Below are positions 11,028 through 20,307 of a stretch of DNA of 64,000 nt, piece by piece (the first letter of the stretch is position 1; each line of letters starts with the position of its first letter). The notes beneath the pieces were generated by a model. The model worked only from the letters and a program-made list of their open reading frames with translations. It was not told where the DNA came from and did not search any database. Location of the stretch: assembly GCA_030760725.1 (NCBI GenBank), contig JASWHV010000010.1, forward strand, positions 36,027,760-36,091,759, in the 5' to 3' direction. Origin of the DNA: Neostapfia colusana (lineage: Eukaryota; Streptophyta; Magnoliopsida; Poales; Poaceae). The translations under genes and the position numbers were made by a program.

Positions 11028-13526
11028 GTGAGATCCCCGACCTCCCCTCCACCGATCTATGCCATAAAATCACAGTTCTAGGAAGAATTCCCGAAGATCC
11101 GAAACTCTCCGGCGAGATCGCCGCCTCCCGCCGCCGTGCGCCGCCGGGCAACGCCGCCCGCGCTCGATCAGAGCGACGTGGCCGCTTGTGCGCCGTCTAT
11201 TTTAAATAGCACGATAGACTTTAAACCCCAGCGTACCGGTTCGACGTTATAATCTTAGCCGTCTGTTTTAAATCGGACGGTCCACGTCAGCCCCGCGCTA
11301 TAAAGACTGGAAATCTTACGTGCTACCCCCTGGGGTTCTCGGGAAATAAGAGCTAGCCCCAGAAACTTCTGAGCTAACCCCTGGAACTTCAGAAAATCAT
11401 GTAAATTCATTTAAAAATCAGTTTTAGCCCCTGGACTTAATAAAAATTAGGAAAAACTCCTCTGTTATGTGTAGCTAGACCCCTGAAAATTGTTAAAATA
11501 ATATTATAGACCCTGTAGCGGGGTAAGTTTACCTTTTTAACCCTGTTTGATATTAAATTTAAGAAATTGAATATGTGGCTAATATTTAAAATTTAAAAAG
11601 TGGGACAAACATATTGTCAAATTTAAATTAAAAACTTTCTCAGTACTTAGAAGACTTTGGAGTGAGATAAAAATAGATTTTTGGCTGAAATGAATCTGTT
11701 TAATTTATTATTCATATTTATTAGTTATAGGGACACATTTTTAAGTAAAGAATAGTTCTGAAAATAGGGAAAATAAATGTAAAGTAGTTTACATCAGAGG
11801 AAAAGGTCAAAAATATATTATTAAATATTTTAGATCAGAACCTATTCTGTTTAGATGATGTTTCTTGTTATTTTCATAATAAAGTTCACATTTAGGCATA
11901 GGAAATAAATCTGAAAATATAGCAACTAGTAAATGATAAATGGAGTTTCTAAAATCCAAAGAATTCAGTTTAGGGTTGGTAGAAATTCTGAAGACACATA
12001 TGGAGAAGGAAAATACCTTTCATGCATACTTGGTAGCTAAAAGGTGTAGTAATTGAATATAAGGAATTATTTAAATTGGAAACTCATATATAAAGTATGC
12101 AAGCATAAATGTGAATACAAAAGTAGAAATTATATACACATGATTAAAAGTGCATGTAAGCCAAAGGTCAACACACATAGAGTAAACACAACACATAGAA
12201 GTTGTGAATGGCTTTGTTACATGTGAATGTGTGGTTTGTATGAAGTGGAAGTGTGAACTATGTCTTATGGATTGTTGTTTTTCTTTTGCTATGTGTGATG
12301 GTATGATGTAGAACCTGCTCCAGAGCAAGTTCTTCCTTTCCAAGATCAGGACTACCCATTTCAAGAGCAGCAGGAAGGAGGCAAGTGTCCTTGACCACTT
12401 TGATCCTATGCTAGGATGTGTAGCTAGAATTATTTGCATTGTCAATTGAAATATGAAACCCATGCTAGGAAGTTTCCTAGAATTGCATTACCTTGTTTCC
12501 TTGTAGCTTGGGTTGGGATTTTTTATCATGTCATTTAATATTATGCATATGCTTAGCCATGCTTAGAATGGGATATTTGGGATATGAGATCATCAGTTTA
12601 TTGTACCATACTCCTGAATGAGATATTGTGAGTTATGTAGAGGTAGGGATCAAGGCAAGTTGGATGTTTTGGTTGTGTGCTGGGTGCACGAGACTCGGGT
12701 TTGTGTTTAGTACTTGCCTGGATCCTAAGGACCGGTTCATGGAGCATGTAACCTGGCTTTACCGTGCCAACCACATGCTGAGATGGGGCAGATTGGCCAA
12801 TTAATTAGGTGTATCCCCGGCGTGGTATGGGTGTGTTGCATGGTGCGGGGAGTAGGTGTCAGCTGGACTACCATATGAACCGCAAGGCTCAAGAGGGGGC
12901 CACTGCAGCGGGGTTGGAGTCTCTTGTATGCTGTTAGGGGTGAAACCTCAGTGGGCCCATGCTCGTCAGGAATCCCTTTGTAAAGGCTTCATAGTGATCT
13001 CCTGTCTACACACCTGGGAAGTGTGAATGTGGTTCGTAGCCACTGGCATAATGGAGGTTTTTTTAGTCCACCCGGCAACGGGGGATGAAATCACTACATG
13101 TGGTTACAGTGGTACAAACTCCGCAGAGTCAAAACTGTCATGACAGCCATGCTCACGGTCAAGAGCGGCTTGGACTTATTCATGATTAGAGGATTGATGG
13201 TTTTGGAAGTTGTGAATGTTAAGCGGGGAGCTTAACATTGGAAATGATGTTATGGTTATGATGATGGGATGGGAGATTGGGACCATTTCACCTGTGTAGT
13301 AATATAGGTGCTTAATAAGCTAAGGTGATAGGTATTAATTGCGTAGTGCTTTAACCATGAGTTCAACCTCCCCTTGTTCTAGCCATGCATGACATAACTT
13401 TCCCACACTTGCTGAGTACCATCGGTACTCAACCTTGCATATTTTGTTGGTTTATATTGCTGCTCAGGTCAAGATAATGAGGTGGTGTATAATGACCAAG
13501 ACTTTGGACCCGAAGAAGGTTTTTAG
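11028..13526 (+). other. Predicted spliced mini-ORF inside LTR A (3' copy)
   Basis: The first exon ends with one base left over in the frame FQDLRAQENPR and donor GTGAGA at 11028. The middle exon at 12312-12380 (69 nt) is open in the frame that joins this (PAPEQV to QEQQEG) and ends in phase 1 at AG/GCAAGT. The last exon at 13468-13526 follows CTCAG and is open to TAG (13524-13526), with the residues QDNEVVYNDQDFGPEEGF. The frame agrees across both joints. No ATG is seen in the first exon frame. The ORF is inference from splice signals and phase. Confidence 0.45.
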
Positions 13527-13671
13527 GTTCATGGAGACCCCCGGGCAACGCCTGTGACGGAGCCCTCAAGAGTAATATTCCGCTGCTAGTTTATTTACTT
13601 GTGATGAACTTATTATTGTCCATCGAGACATTTGCTATGTAAGACTTATTTATATAAGACACCTGGCTTCT

Positions 13672-13677
13672 AATAAA
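13672..13677 (+). terminator. Polyadenylation signal of the A LTR
   Basis: AATAAA lies about 100 bp before the LTR end. It is matched at 4453-4458, 50195-50200 and (minus strand) 26325-26330. Confidence 0.6.
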
Positions 13678-13773
13678 TGATGCTTCACTATTTGTCATCA
13701 CATGTATGAGAAAACAATCCTGGCATACATGTGATATTCACTTGGTTGTTCTTCGGAAAAACCAGGTGTGACA

Positions 13774-14674
13774 AAGCCCCGGTTTGCATTAACACTTTTA
13801 TCAAGTTTGCTTTGTTCACATAGTTAGGGTGATGTATGAATGTGCATTAGGTGTAGGATGAATGGAACCCCACTTGCATGACCAGAACTTTCCCATAAGA
13901 GTGAGGGTAGTGTCTAAGACCACGAGTAGACAGGCTATCCTTAATGATTCATAGGACTTCGGTACAAGTCGAGTAGTTGGAATCTACTCGCGAGTTTAGG
14001 CTTGGGACACACGGGTTCGGTTGAGTGATGTGAGATCACTTTAGTAATGAAAATGAGACTAGGCAGGGGCTAGGGCGCAGCAAGAGGAAGTCTTGTGTGC
14101 GCAGCCCTGTCCATGTCGATTGAGGACCAATCTGTGTGCGGCCCAGCTGAACAAGTATTGAACGTACCGAAGGTATATCGGATATATGGGCCCCGATAAA
14201 CCGATGTAGCCTAAACCTCCGGGCGTCGAGGCATAGCACACCGATTTATAGGTATAGGTTGAGGGCAGAAAGGTGGAAATCTGCCAACGGCCATAGAGAG
14301 ATGCTCCGTGTGGGGAACCTCCTGCTCGTTTCGGTGCGACCGGTTTCATGTTTGGGCTGTTGGGTGAGAGGTTGTCCCGTATGACATCGAGTGAGCGTGC
14401 TGTGCAGCTCCACGGGTGGGCGTACGTGACGTGATTTTTGGGTTTCCCTGCAGGTGTATATCGAGTCGATTCGCCGCCCCTCACGGTGACGAGTACCGCT
14501 TGTTCACTGCGTCGTAACGTAGTTAATGTATGAAAGGGTATGCTTCAATATTGCTGTCATGATATAATTGTATTGCTACATGTGTGCCACTAAATATAGC
14601 TTACTAAAGTTCAGATTTCCGAACTGTTAACTTGTGTCTAAAAGATGAACTAAGGATGAACTTGTAGGCGTGTC
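13774..14674 (+). repeat. LTR F, left visible segment
   Basis: The sequence matches the reverse complement of LTR G from near 37015 and is similar to H from about 42490. It starts right after element A and ends at the D insertion; GTGTC at 14670-14674 is the target duplication. It contains an inverted repeat CGAGTAG/CTACTCG (13970-13990). No gene is seen. The small reverse frames near 14040-14480 have no recognisable domain. Confidence 0.8.
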
Positions 14675-15782
14675 TGTCGAAGTGTGTGGTCGACACTTCC
14701 CCCGGACCTGCACTGGGCAGCCCGCGGAGGTTCTTTTTTCGGAGGGGCAACTCACTTGCGGAGAGCTTGAGCGTAGGGACGAGTTAGGGAGGAGCTTGAC
14801 ACGGCGAGTTTTACGTGGTTCGGGCCGCCGGAGCGTAAAACCCTACGTCCACGATGAGCTGAGGTGCTCGCTGTATTGCTTGTTGCTCAGAACCGGAGTC
14901 TTGAGCTTGAGGATGAGTTATGCCTAGCGTATGAGTTGCTGGAGTGCGAACCCAGGGTGCGAGTGGCTAGAGTGCGAACCCTTGCTAACGTCGTGTGGCT
15001 TTTATAGTCCAATGCTCGTGTGGCTTACAAGGGGGGCCCGGGATCCGACATGTGGTCCCGGGGAGATTTCCTGCCGACTATCGTATCTGCAGTTATGCCT
15101 GTAGTTGTCTCTGGCGAAGGCTTCTGAGTCTTCATCTTGCCGCCCTGCCCATGCCGCATGCTAGTCGTAGTGGTTGATGACGGCGGAGGCGGCAGGGGAT
15201 GTCTTGTCGCTGTGTTTATTGGCTGGCAGGTTCTGACACCGCGCGCCAGTCTGTGATGCGACTGGGCGCAACGGCACCTGACAGAGGCGTGCTCCACGTC
15301 TCCGCGTCTTGGGAAGGCGCGGGCCTTGAATACCTTGTGCGGGCAAGGTATGGGGCGTCTTTACGCCTGCTGCCTACCGCTCGGGGGCAGGCAGCGCTGC
15401 TATGCTGGACACGTGGCGGGCTTGGAGCCATCCTCAGAGGAGAGGGGGGTCCGGCCCCGCAGGGCACGTGGAGCCTTCGGACCTCTCCCCGCGGAGGGGG
15501 AGGTCCGGCTTCTGTCGGCCACGTGGCGGGCCCGGAGCTCTCCTCTGAGGAGGGGGAGGTCCGGCCCCGCTGGACACGTGGCGCCTTCGGACCTCTCTCC
15601 CGAGGAGGGGGGAGGTCCGGCTTCTGCAGGCCACGTGGCGAGCCCGGAGCTCTCCTCTGAGGAGAGGGAGGTCCGGCCCCGCCGGACGCGTGGCGCCTTC
15701 GGAGCTCTCCCTGCGGAGAAGGGCAAGATCCTCAGGCATTTTCCCCTGTGCGCGGGGGTACCCCATATTGCGGGTACCGACA
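14675..15782 (-). repeat. 3' LTR of element D
   Basis: On the plus strand it runs from TGTCGAAG to TACCGACA. The TATA box on the minus strand (CTATAAAAG) lies at about 14998-15006. Near the outer end a CACGTGG-type array with about 65-70 bp spacing covers 15404-15700. The U5 end has a perfect hairpin GAAGTGT/ACACTTC at 14679-14699. Confidence 0.95.
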
Positions 15783-16276
15783 GTGGCCCCCGGGCCCATC
15801 TCGGGGGAGATAGCGAGCCCGAGGTGGGACCTCCGTCTCTTCTGTTTCGCGCACTTTCTCTAAGTCCCGCATTGACCGCTGCCGGAGCACGAACAGTCAC
15901 GGGATCGTGGGAGCGCGCGCCCACTTGATGGTTGCCTTTACTGCGGCGGTTCCCAAGGCTGCCACTTCTGTACGTCGCGGCGCTTTCTTCAGGAACCGCC
16001 GAAGCGCCTTGCCGGCTCATCTTCTTGGGCGACTGACTCCTTGACCCATCGCTTCAGCTGGGCCGCTTGGGTCCACCTGTCACCGGCGCTCAGTCTTGGA
16101 GCCATGTGGTTGCCGTTGCGGAGTACTAGAAGGTTTTCGAATCACCTCGAATTGTTCCTGGAAAGTTTTAAAAGGGGATCTTACCCGCATCACGGCTTCC
16201 CTTCGCATTTCCTAGCGCTCGCTCTTTCCTTGAACTCTTGCGCCTTGGTCTTCTTGTCCTTGAGCTCTCCTCCGCC
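15783..16276. other. Region between the 3' LTR of D and the antisense gene
   Basis: It starts with the polypurine tract of D (minus strand GGGCCCGGGGGCCAC). A TATA-like TTTTAAAAGG at about 16169-16178 stands roughly 100 bp before the ATG of the antisense gene and could be its promoter, which is inference. No other feature is seen. Confidence 0.5.
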
Positions 16277-19082
16277 ATGGCTTCCAACATGCTCCCGACG
16301 CGCCTCATTCGTTCCGCTGAGCTTGGGCCAGTGAGCAGGCTGCTGGGCTGGCACACGTAGGAACAGAAACGCCAGCTCCGCCGGGGATCTCTCCCCTGCT
16401 CCTGGAAAAGGGGGAGATGGTCTTCTTCACTGCCTATGCTCTGGCGGGGTTCGTTCCGCCAATTTCTTCTTTCTTTGTCACATTGCTGGAGACGTATGGG
16501 CTCCAGCTTCACCACCTCTCTGCCTAATCCTTCGCAATGGCCGCTGTCTTCGTCCACTTCTGTGAGATGTTCGTGGGGGTGCACGCTTCTGTGACGCTCT
16601 TTCGCTACTTCTTCATGTTGCGGACGACTGGACGCGGCTCGAAGACCCAGATGGGGGCGTACTACTTCCAGCATCGCTGCAAGGACCCAAAGGTCTCTGG
16701 GTACCTTCTGCCTTTCAGCGCGTCAAGGTGGGAAAACTGGAGGGAGAGCTGGGTGGTAGTGCAGACCGACGAGCACGATCGCCTACAACTCCCGACCGCT
16801 GGCCTAACCACCGAGCGTCGCTTCTGGGAGGAGGTCCCAGAGTTGGAGCAGGAGTACGCCCCGGTCTTGGAGCGGATCCGGTTCTTGGCCAACGAGGGCT
16901 AATGTCCCTGATGGTGCTGATGGACTTCATGTCGCGCCGTATTGCACCCTTGCAGCAGCGCAGTTGCCCAGCGTGGTACTATACTGGCGAGCAGGACTGT
17001 ACGAGGCTGGGGAGGGGCCCCGGCTCTGATCCTTCCAACGAGGAGCTGTACGAGATGGTGGGCAAGGTGAGCGGCGACTTCATTCCCAGTGGCGACCTCG
17101 CCCTTCCGTCCTCTGCCACCCCCCTCTTCTTGGAGCCACAGAGGAGGTCAGAGCTCCTGTGGAAGATGCCGAACCTCGACGACATCGGGATCGCCGTCCG
17201 GCAGGTTGGGGACGCCTTCTGGGGTATCTCGATCCCAGGAACCGAGCGCTCCGTATCGAGGCGCGAGGCGTCTGTTTCTGCGCAACCCATCCCAAGAGCC
17301 GACGAACTCAAACCGCCGACAAGGGGAAGGGGAAGGAGCCGGCCCCAGGCATCCAGAGAAGAAACGCACCTGGTCTCCTCCGAGGGCACCGCCTGCGCCG
17401 AGTCAGGGAGCCGGAGCACCCTTGCTCCCATCTCCCGGGGGTGCTGGTCCATCGGGTGGCGACCCGAAGAGGACCCGGGTGTCCCACCCCAGCGGGTCTC
17501 TTCCCGGACATCGGCAGCCCAAAGAACCCCAAGCGCCTCGTCATCCTTCCTCAAGCGTAGGGTCTTCTAGGACGGATGCTGGTGGGGTGACGCCGGGGAG
17601 TGTGCCGGGGGTCCAGGTGCCACGTCCCACGACCGTTCCAGCCGCAGGTCCTGGCAGTTCAACTATGACCCAGAGGCCGGGGCTACAAGCCCGTTGGAGC
17701 GCTCATGTTGCCCAGTAAGTGTTGCTCTTTCTGGCTTGTAGGAGCAGCGTTCTCGTCCCTTCTCTTAGCCTGAGAGCTTTCTTTTCTTGCAGGGACCGAC
17801 CGGCTGCCGGGGGCGGGCCTCTTAGCCGGCCATCTCCAACTGGCGGAGGCTCCGTGCCACAGCATCTGGGAACCGCGTTGGCTCCCATGGCCCCCAAGTC
17901 GGCGGGGGCTTCCTCTGTGCCGGTGAGTTCACCCTCCGCGGTGGCCGCATCCGCACCTGTCCGCCCTCCTTCACCAGCCCAGAAATCCGGTCCTGAGACT
18001 GGGAGGGCCGCTGTAGGTGCACCTGCTGGACCCCTGGCTCCCTTAGGACAGCGTCCCACTCCGGTTGCTGAGGCACCGGCGCCTCCGTCGGTCTTAGACT
18101 TGACAGGGGGGGTCAGGGGCTTGACTCCTGTCCCCTCTGTCCCGGCGCCCATGTGGGATGCCCTGGGGCGTGTCCAGACCAGAGCCCGACAGTTCCAGGC
18201 CGCCTTCGAGCAGGAGCGGGGGGCACTGGCCGGAGAGAGGGAACGCCTTCTTAGCTGGCAGCAGCGGGCCCAGGAGGCCAGGGCGGATCTTGACTCGAGG
18301 CGGTCAAGACTTGAGGCCATGAGTGCTCTGCTTGACACTCAGAAGAAGGCCCTTAGCCGCCTGGAGTCAGAGACCAGGCGGCTTCATGCTTCCTACTGCA
18401 AGGCCTGGCCCATGCTGAAGCCAAAGCCGAGGCGCGCTCTGCCGCCACGGAGGAGTTGCGACTGCAGGTAGCTCGTCGAGAGTGTGCCGTCGCCGATCAG
18501 GAACGTGCTGCAGCAGCCACGGAGGAGAAGATCGCCGCACGGCTGAAGGCCAAAGAGGGCGAGCTGAGGGCTCGGACCGAGGAGCTGGAGCTCCGTGAGT
18601 CGGCTGCTGCCGCGAGGGAGGAGCAGTTCTCCCAGGAGCACCAGGCAGCATTGGATCGCGAGCTGGCGGCTCGCCAAGAGGTAGAGAAGCTCCAGTCTTC
18701 GCGGTCTACCGAGGCCCAGGCGGTCTGGGGCTTTATTGCCAAGGCGGGGTCCGCCTTGGCTCCTCTTGGTTTCAGCCCGGTGCGGATGGAGGCTCCGGCG
18801 CAGGAGATGTCCGAAGCAATCGCGGCACTTGAGTCCGTCGGCGACAAGCTGGGCCAGCTCGAAGCGGTGATCGCCGACGAGCTTGAGGTGGAAGGACGGA
18901 GCCTGGTGAAGGAGGTCGCTATGCACGTACTGCCGTGCTTTCGGAGCCAAGACCCTTCCTTCTCTCTGGAGCCAGTCCGTCTAGGCCCCGTTGCCGAGCG
19001 GCAGGAAGCTGCCAGGGCCGAGGTCGAGGACGTGGCCGCCCTTGTGGCCTCTAGGTTCCAAAAGGAGTCCGGGGACCCTTAG
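16277..19082 (+). pseudogene. Antisense gene of element D, Transposase_28-like N-terminus and coiled-coil C-terminus, broken
   Basis: It lies opposite to gag-pol, between pol and the 3' LTR, as in other Tat-group elements. ATG at 16277 begins a Met-Ala-Ser start followed by a TAG after 27 codons. A conserved-looking domain follows at about 16400-17050 (FFVTLLETYGLQLHHLSA, then FVHFCEMFVGVHASVTLFRY, then a Trp-rich RWENWRESWVVVQ). It resembles the 'putative gypsy type transposon' family PF04195 by eye. A TAA near 16524 and frame changes near 16898, 17340 and 18400 break it. A Pro/Ser-rich linker precedes a long Ala/Glu/Arg coiled coil (18140-19082). A canonical intron lies at 17715-17792. The function of this family is unknown; it is not a proven transposase. 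Confidence 0.7.
17715..17792 (+). other. Intron in the antisense gene of D (78 bp)
   Basis: The donor A/GTAAGT at 17715 and acceptor TTTTCTTGCAG ending at 17792 are close to plant consensus. Removing it joins two stretches in the same frame (phase 2) and skips a TAA at 17716. This supports a real spliced gene rather than a chance frame. Confidence 0.7.
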
Positions 19083-20307
19083 GAATCTGCCCCCGTGGCC
19101 ACAAGGCCCTGTACTACCTTTTTTATTTTTGTTGAGTCTGTAGCCCAGTTCATGGAGCCTTGTATGAACAGACTCTTGTTTTCTTCTGTGTCTGCATGTT
19201 TTAGTCTCCTTCCTGGTTCTACCTGGCTGAGTCCTTAGCTCCGCAAGGTACTCGGAGGCCTTGACCAATCTCGAAGCTCTGCACAGACACCTTCCCCGGG
19301 TCCTTACTATATTAAGGGCCCCGGAGGTCTCCAAGACTCGCCCCATGAGAATGGGGGGGGGGGGGTTCAGGCCTGCTAGCCACGTGGCGGGACCGGAGCT
19401 CCCCTCTGAGGAGAGGGAGGTCCGGGCTTGCGGGGCACATGGAGCCTTCGGACCTCTCCCCGTGGAGGGGGAGGCCCGGCTTCTGAAGGTCACGTGGCGG
19501 GCCCGGAGCTCCCCCCCCCCCAAGGAGAGGGAGATCCGGCTGGACACGTGGGGCCTTTGGAGCCCCCCCAGAGGGGAAGGTCCATTTTCCGCCAGCCACG
19601 TGGCGAGTCCGGAGCCCCCCTCTACGTAGGCAGGGGCTCCTGGCCCGCTAGACACGTGGGGCCTTCGGGTCTTACCCCTGCGGAAGTGGTGAGGTCTGGG
19701 TTCTTCAGTCTTACCTTGGAGTTTCGGTATTGCGTGATCCCTTAGCGGCCCCCTGATAGGTGCGTTCCATTTGATGGGTGTACCTACCATACTCCTGCGG
19801 GGAGCTGAGGCCGAGAGGTTCTGCACACAAGTAAGGGAAACGTAATTCTCCTTGGGGGCTCCCCCTCCTCTATCTCATAGACTTATTTGCCTTACGGTCC
19901 CCATCAACTTATACGGTGCTTGGGGACTACCGTGCGCGATGTGCCGGGAGCTCGGGGTCCCCCTGGCTATCGGCAGGTACCTCCAACGCAACCACCTTTG
20001 GAAGGGCAGCAAATGCCGACTAAAGGTGACAATGAGAAGAGGGAGTTGAGCGCATGGTGAGCATGCGCCAGAAGTGCAGTCATAAGGTTTCTTTTCATAT
20101 AAATTTCCATAGGAGGAAGGCAGGCTAAGTAAGGAGGCCACGACCCGTCCCATTAAGAAGGGAAGCAAGACTCTACGCGCTTGGGGTCAGAACCAGGCGA
20201 AGCGGAACGTAGTCCTGGACCGTCCCCCTGAGGCTTAGCTGCTCCGAGCACTGTTCCTAGACTTTATGGAATTTATTACAAAAAGAAGAGTCTGTCCTAT
20301 TGTTGCT
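19083..20307. other. Non-coding part of D between the antisense gene and pol, with a CACGTG array
   Basis: An array of CACGTGG units with GGAGCTC and GGTCCGG blocks covers about 19378-19680. It resembles the array in the LTRs but lies outside them. Homopolymer runs occur at 19353-19365 (13 G) and 19511-19521 (11 C). Nothing recognisable is seen in 19700-20300. Confidence 0.6.

Larger units (their letters stand above)
1..13773 (+). mobile_element. Element A: chromovirus-like Ty3/gypsy retrotransposon, probable Tekay/Del clade, left end outside window
   Basis: The order is 5' LTR, primer site, extra ORF, gag, protease, RT, RNase H, integrase, chromodomain, polypurine tract and 3' LTR. Domain order and the C-terminal chromodomain place it in the chromoviruses. 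The 3.4 kb LTR and the RT sequence favour Tekay/Del, which is inference. It sits in LTR F: the bases after 13773 (AAGCC) continue sequence that is unbroken in the related LTR G (minus strand, near 36995-37015). Four in-frame stops and one frameshift make it defective. The span given includes the later insertion X. Confidence 0.85.
10364..13773 (+). repeat. 3' LTR of element A (3410 bp, complete)
   Basis: It begins TGTAACACCC and ends GTGTGACA. A TATA box (TATAAAAA) is at 10751-10758, followed by a GC-rich leader. A consensus splice donor (CGAG/GTGAGAT) is at 11027/11028, the middle mini-exon at 12312-12380 and the donor AG/GCAAGT at 12381. The hairpin is at 13414-13430, the last mini-exon at 13468-13526 and AATAAA at 13672-13677. 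A possible target duplication base set AAGCC follows at 13774-13778. It is the same family as I and K. Confidence 0.93.

Noticed and set aside
10521..11209. Free-standing genes in the GC-rich LTR leaders (also 28742-29071 and 47042-47777)
   Set aside because: They are parts of LTR leaders. I keep only the frame that joins the mini-exons by phase, and only as a hypothesis.
15326..16020. Overlapping long frames on both strands in and beside LTR D
   Set aside because: They are high-GC frames produced by the CACGTG array. The same frames recur in all four LTRs and shift with the units.
16277..17050. Active transposase gene in D
   Set aside because: The similarity is to a family named after gypsy-type elements without proven activity, and this copy has stops and frame changes.
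19353..19521. Homopolymer runs of 13 G and 11 C as functional quadruplex sites
   Set aside because: Single long runs in decayed sequence are more likely slippage or sequencing artefacts.
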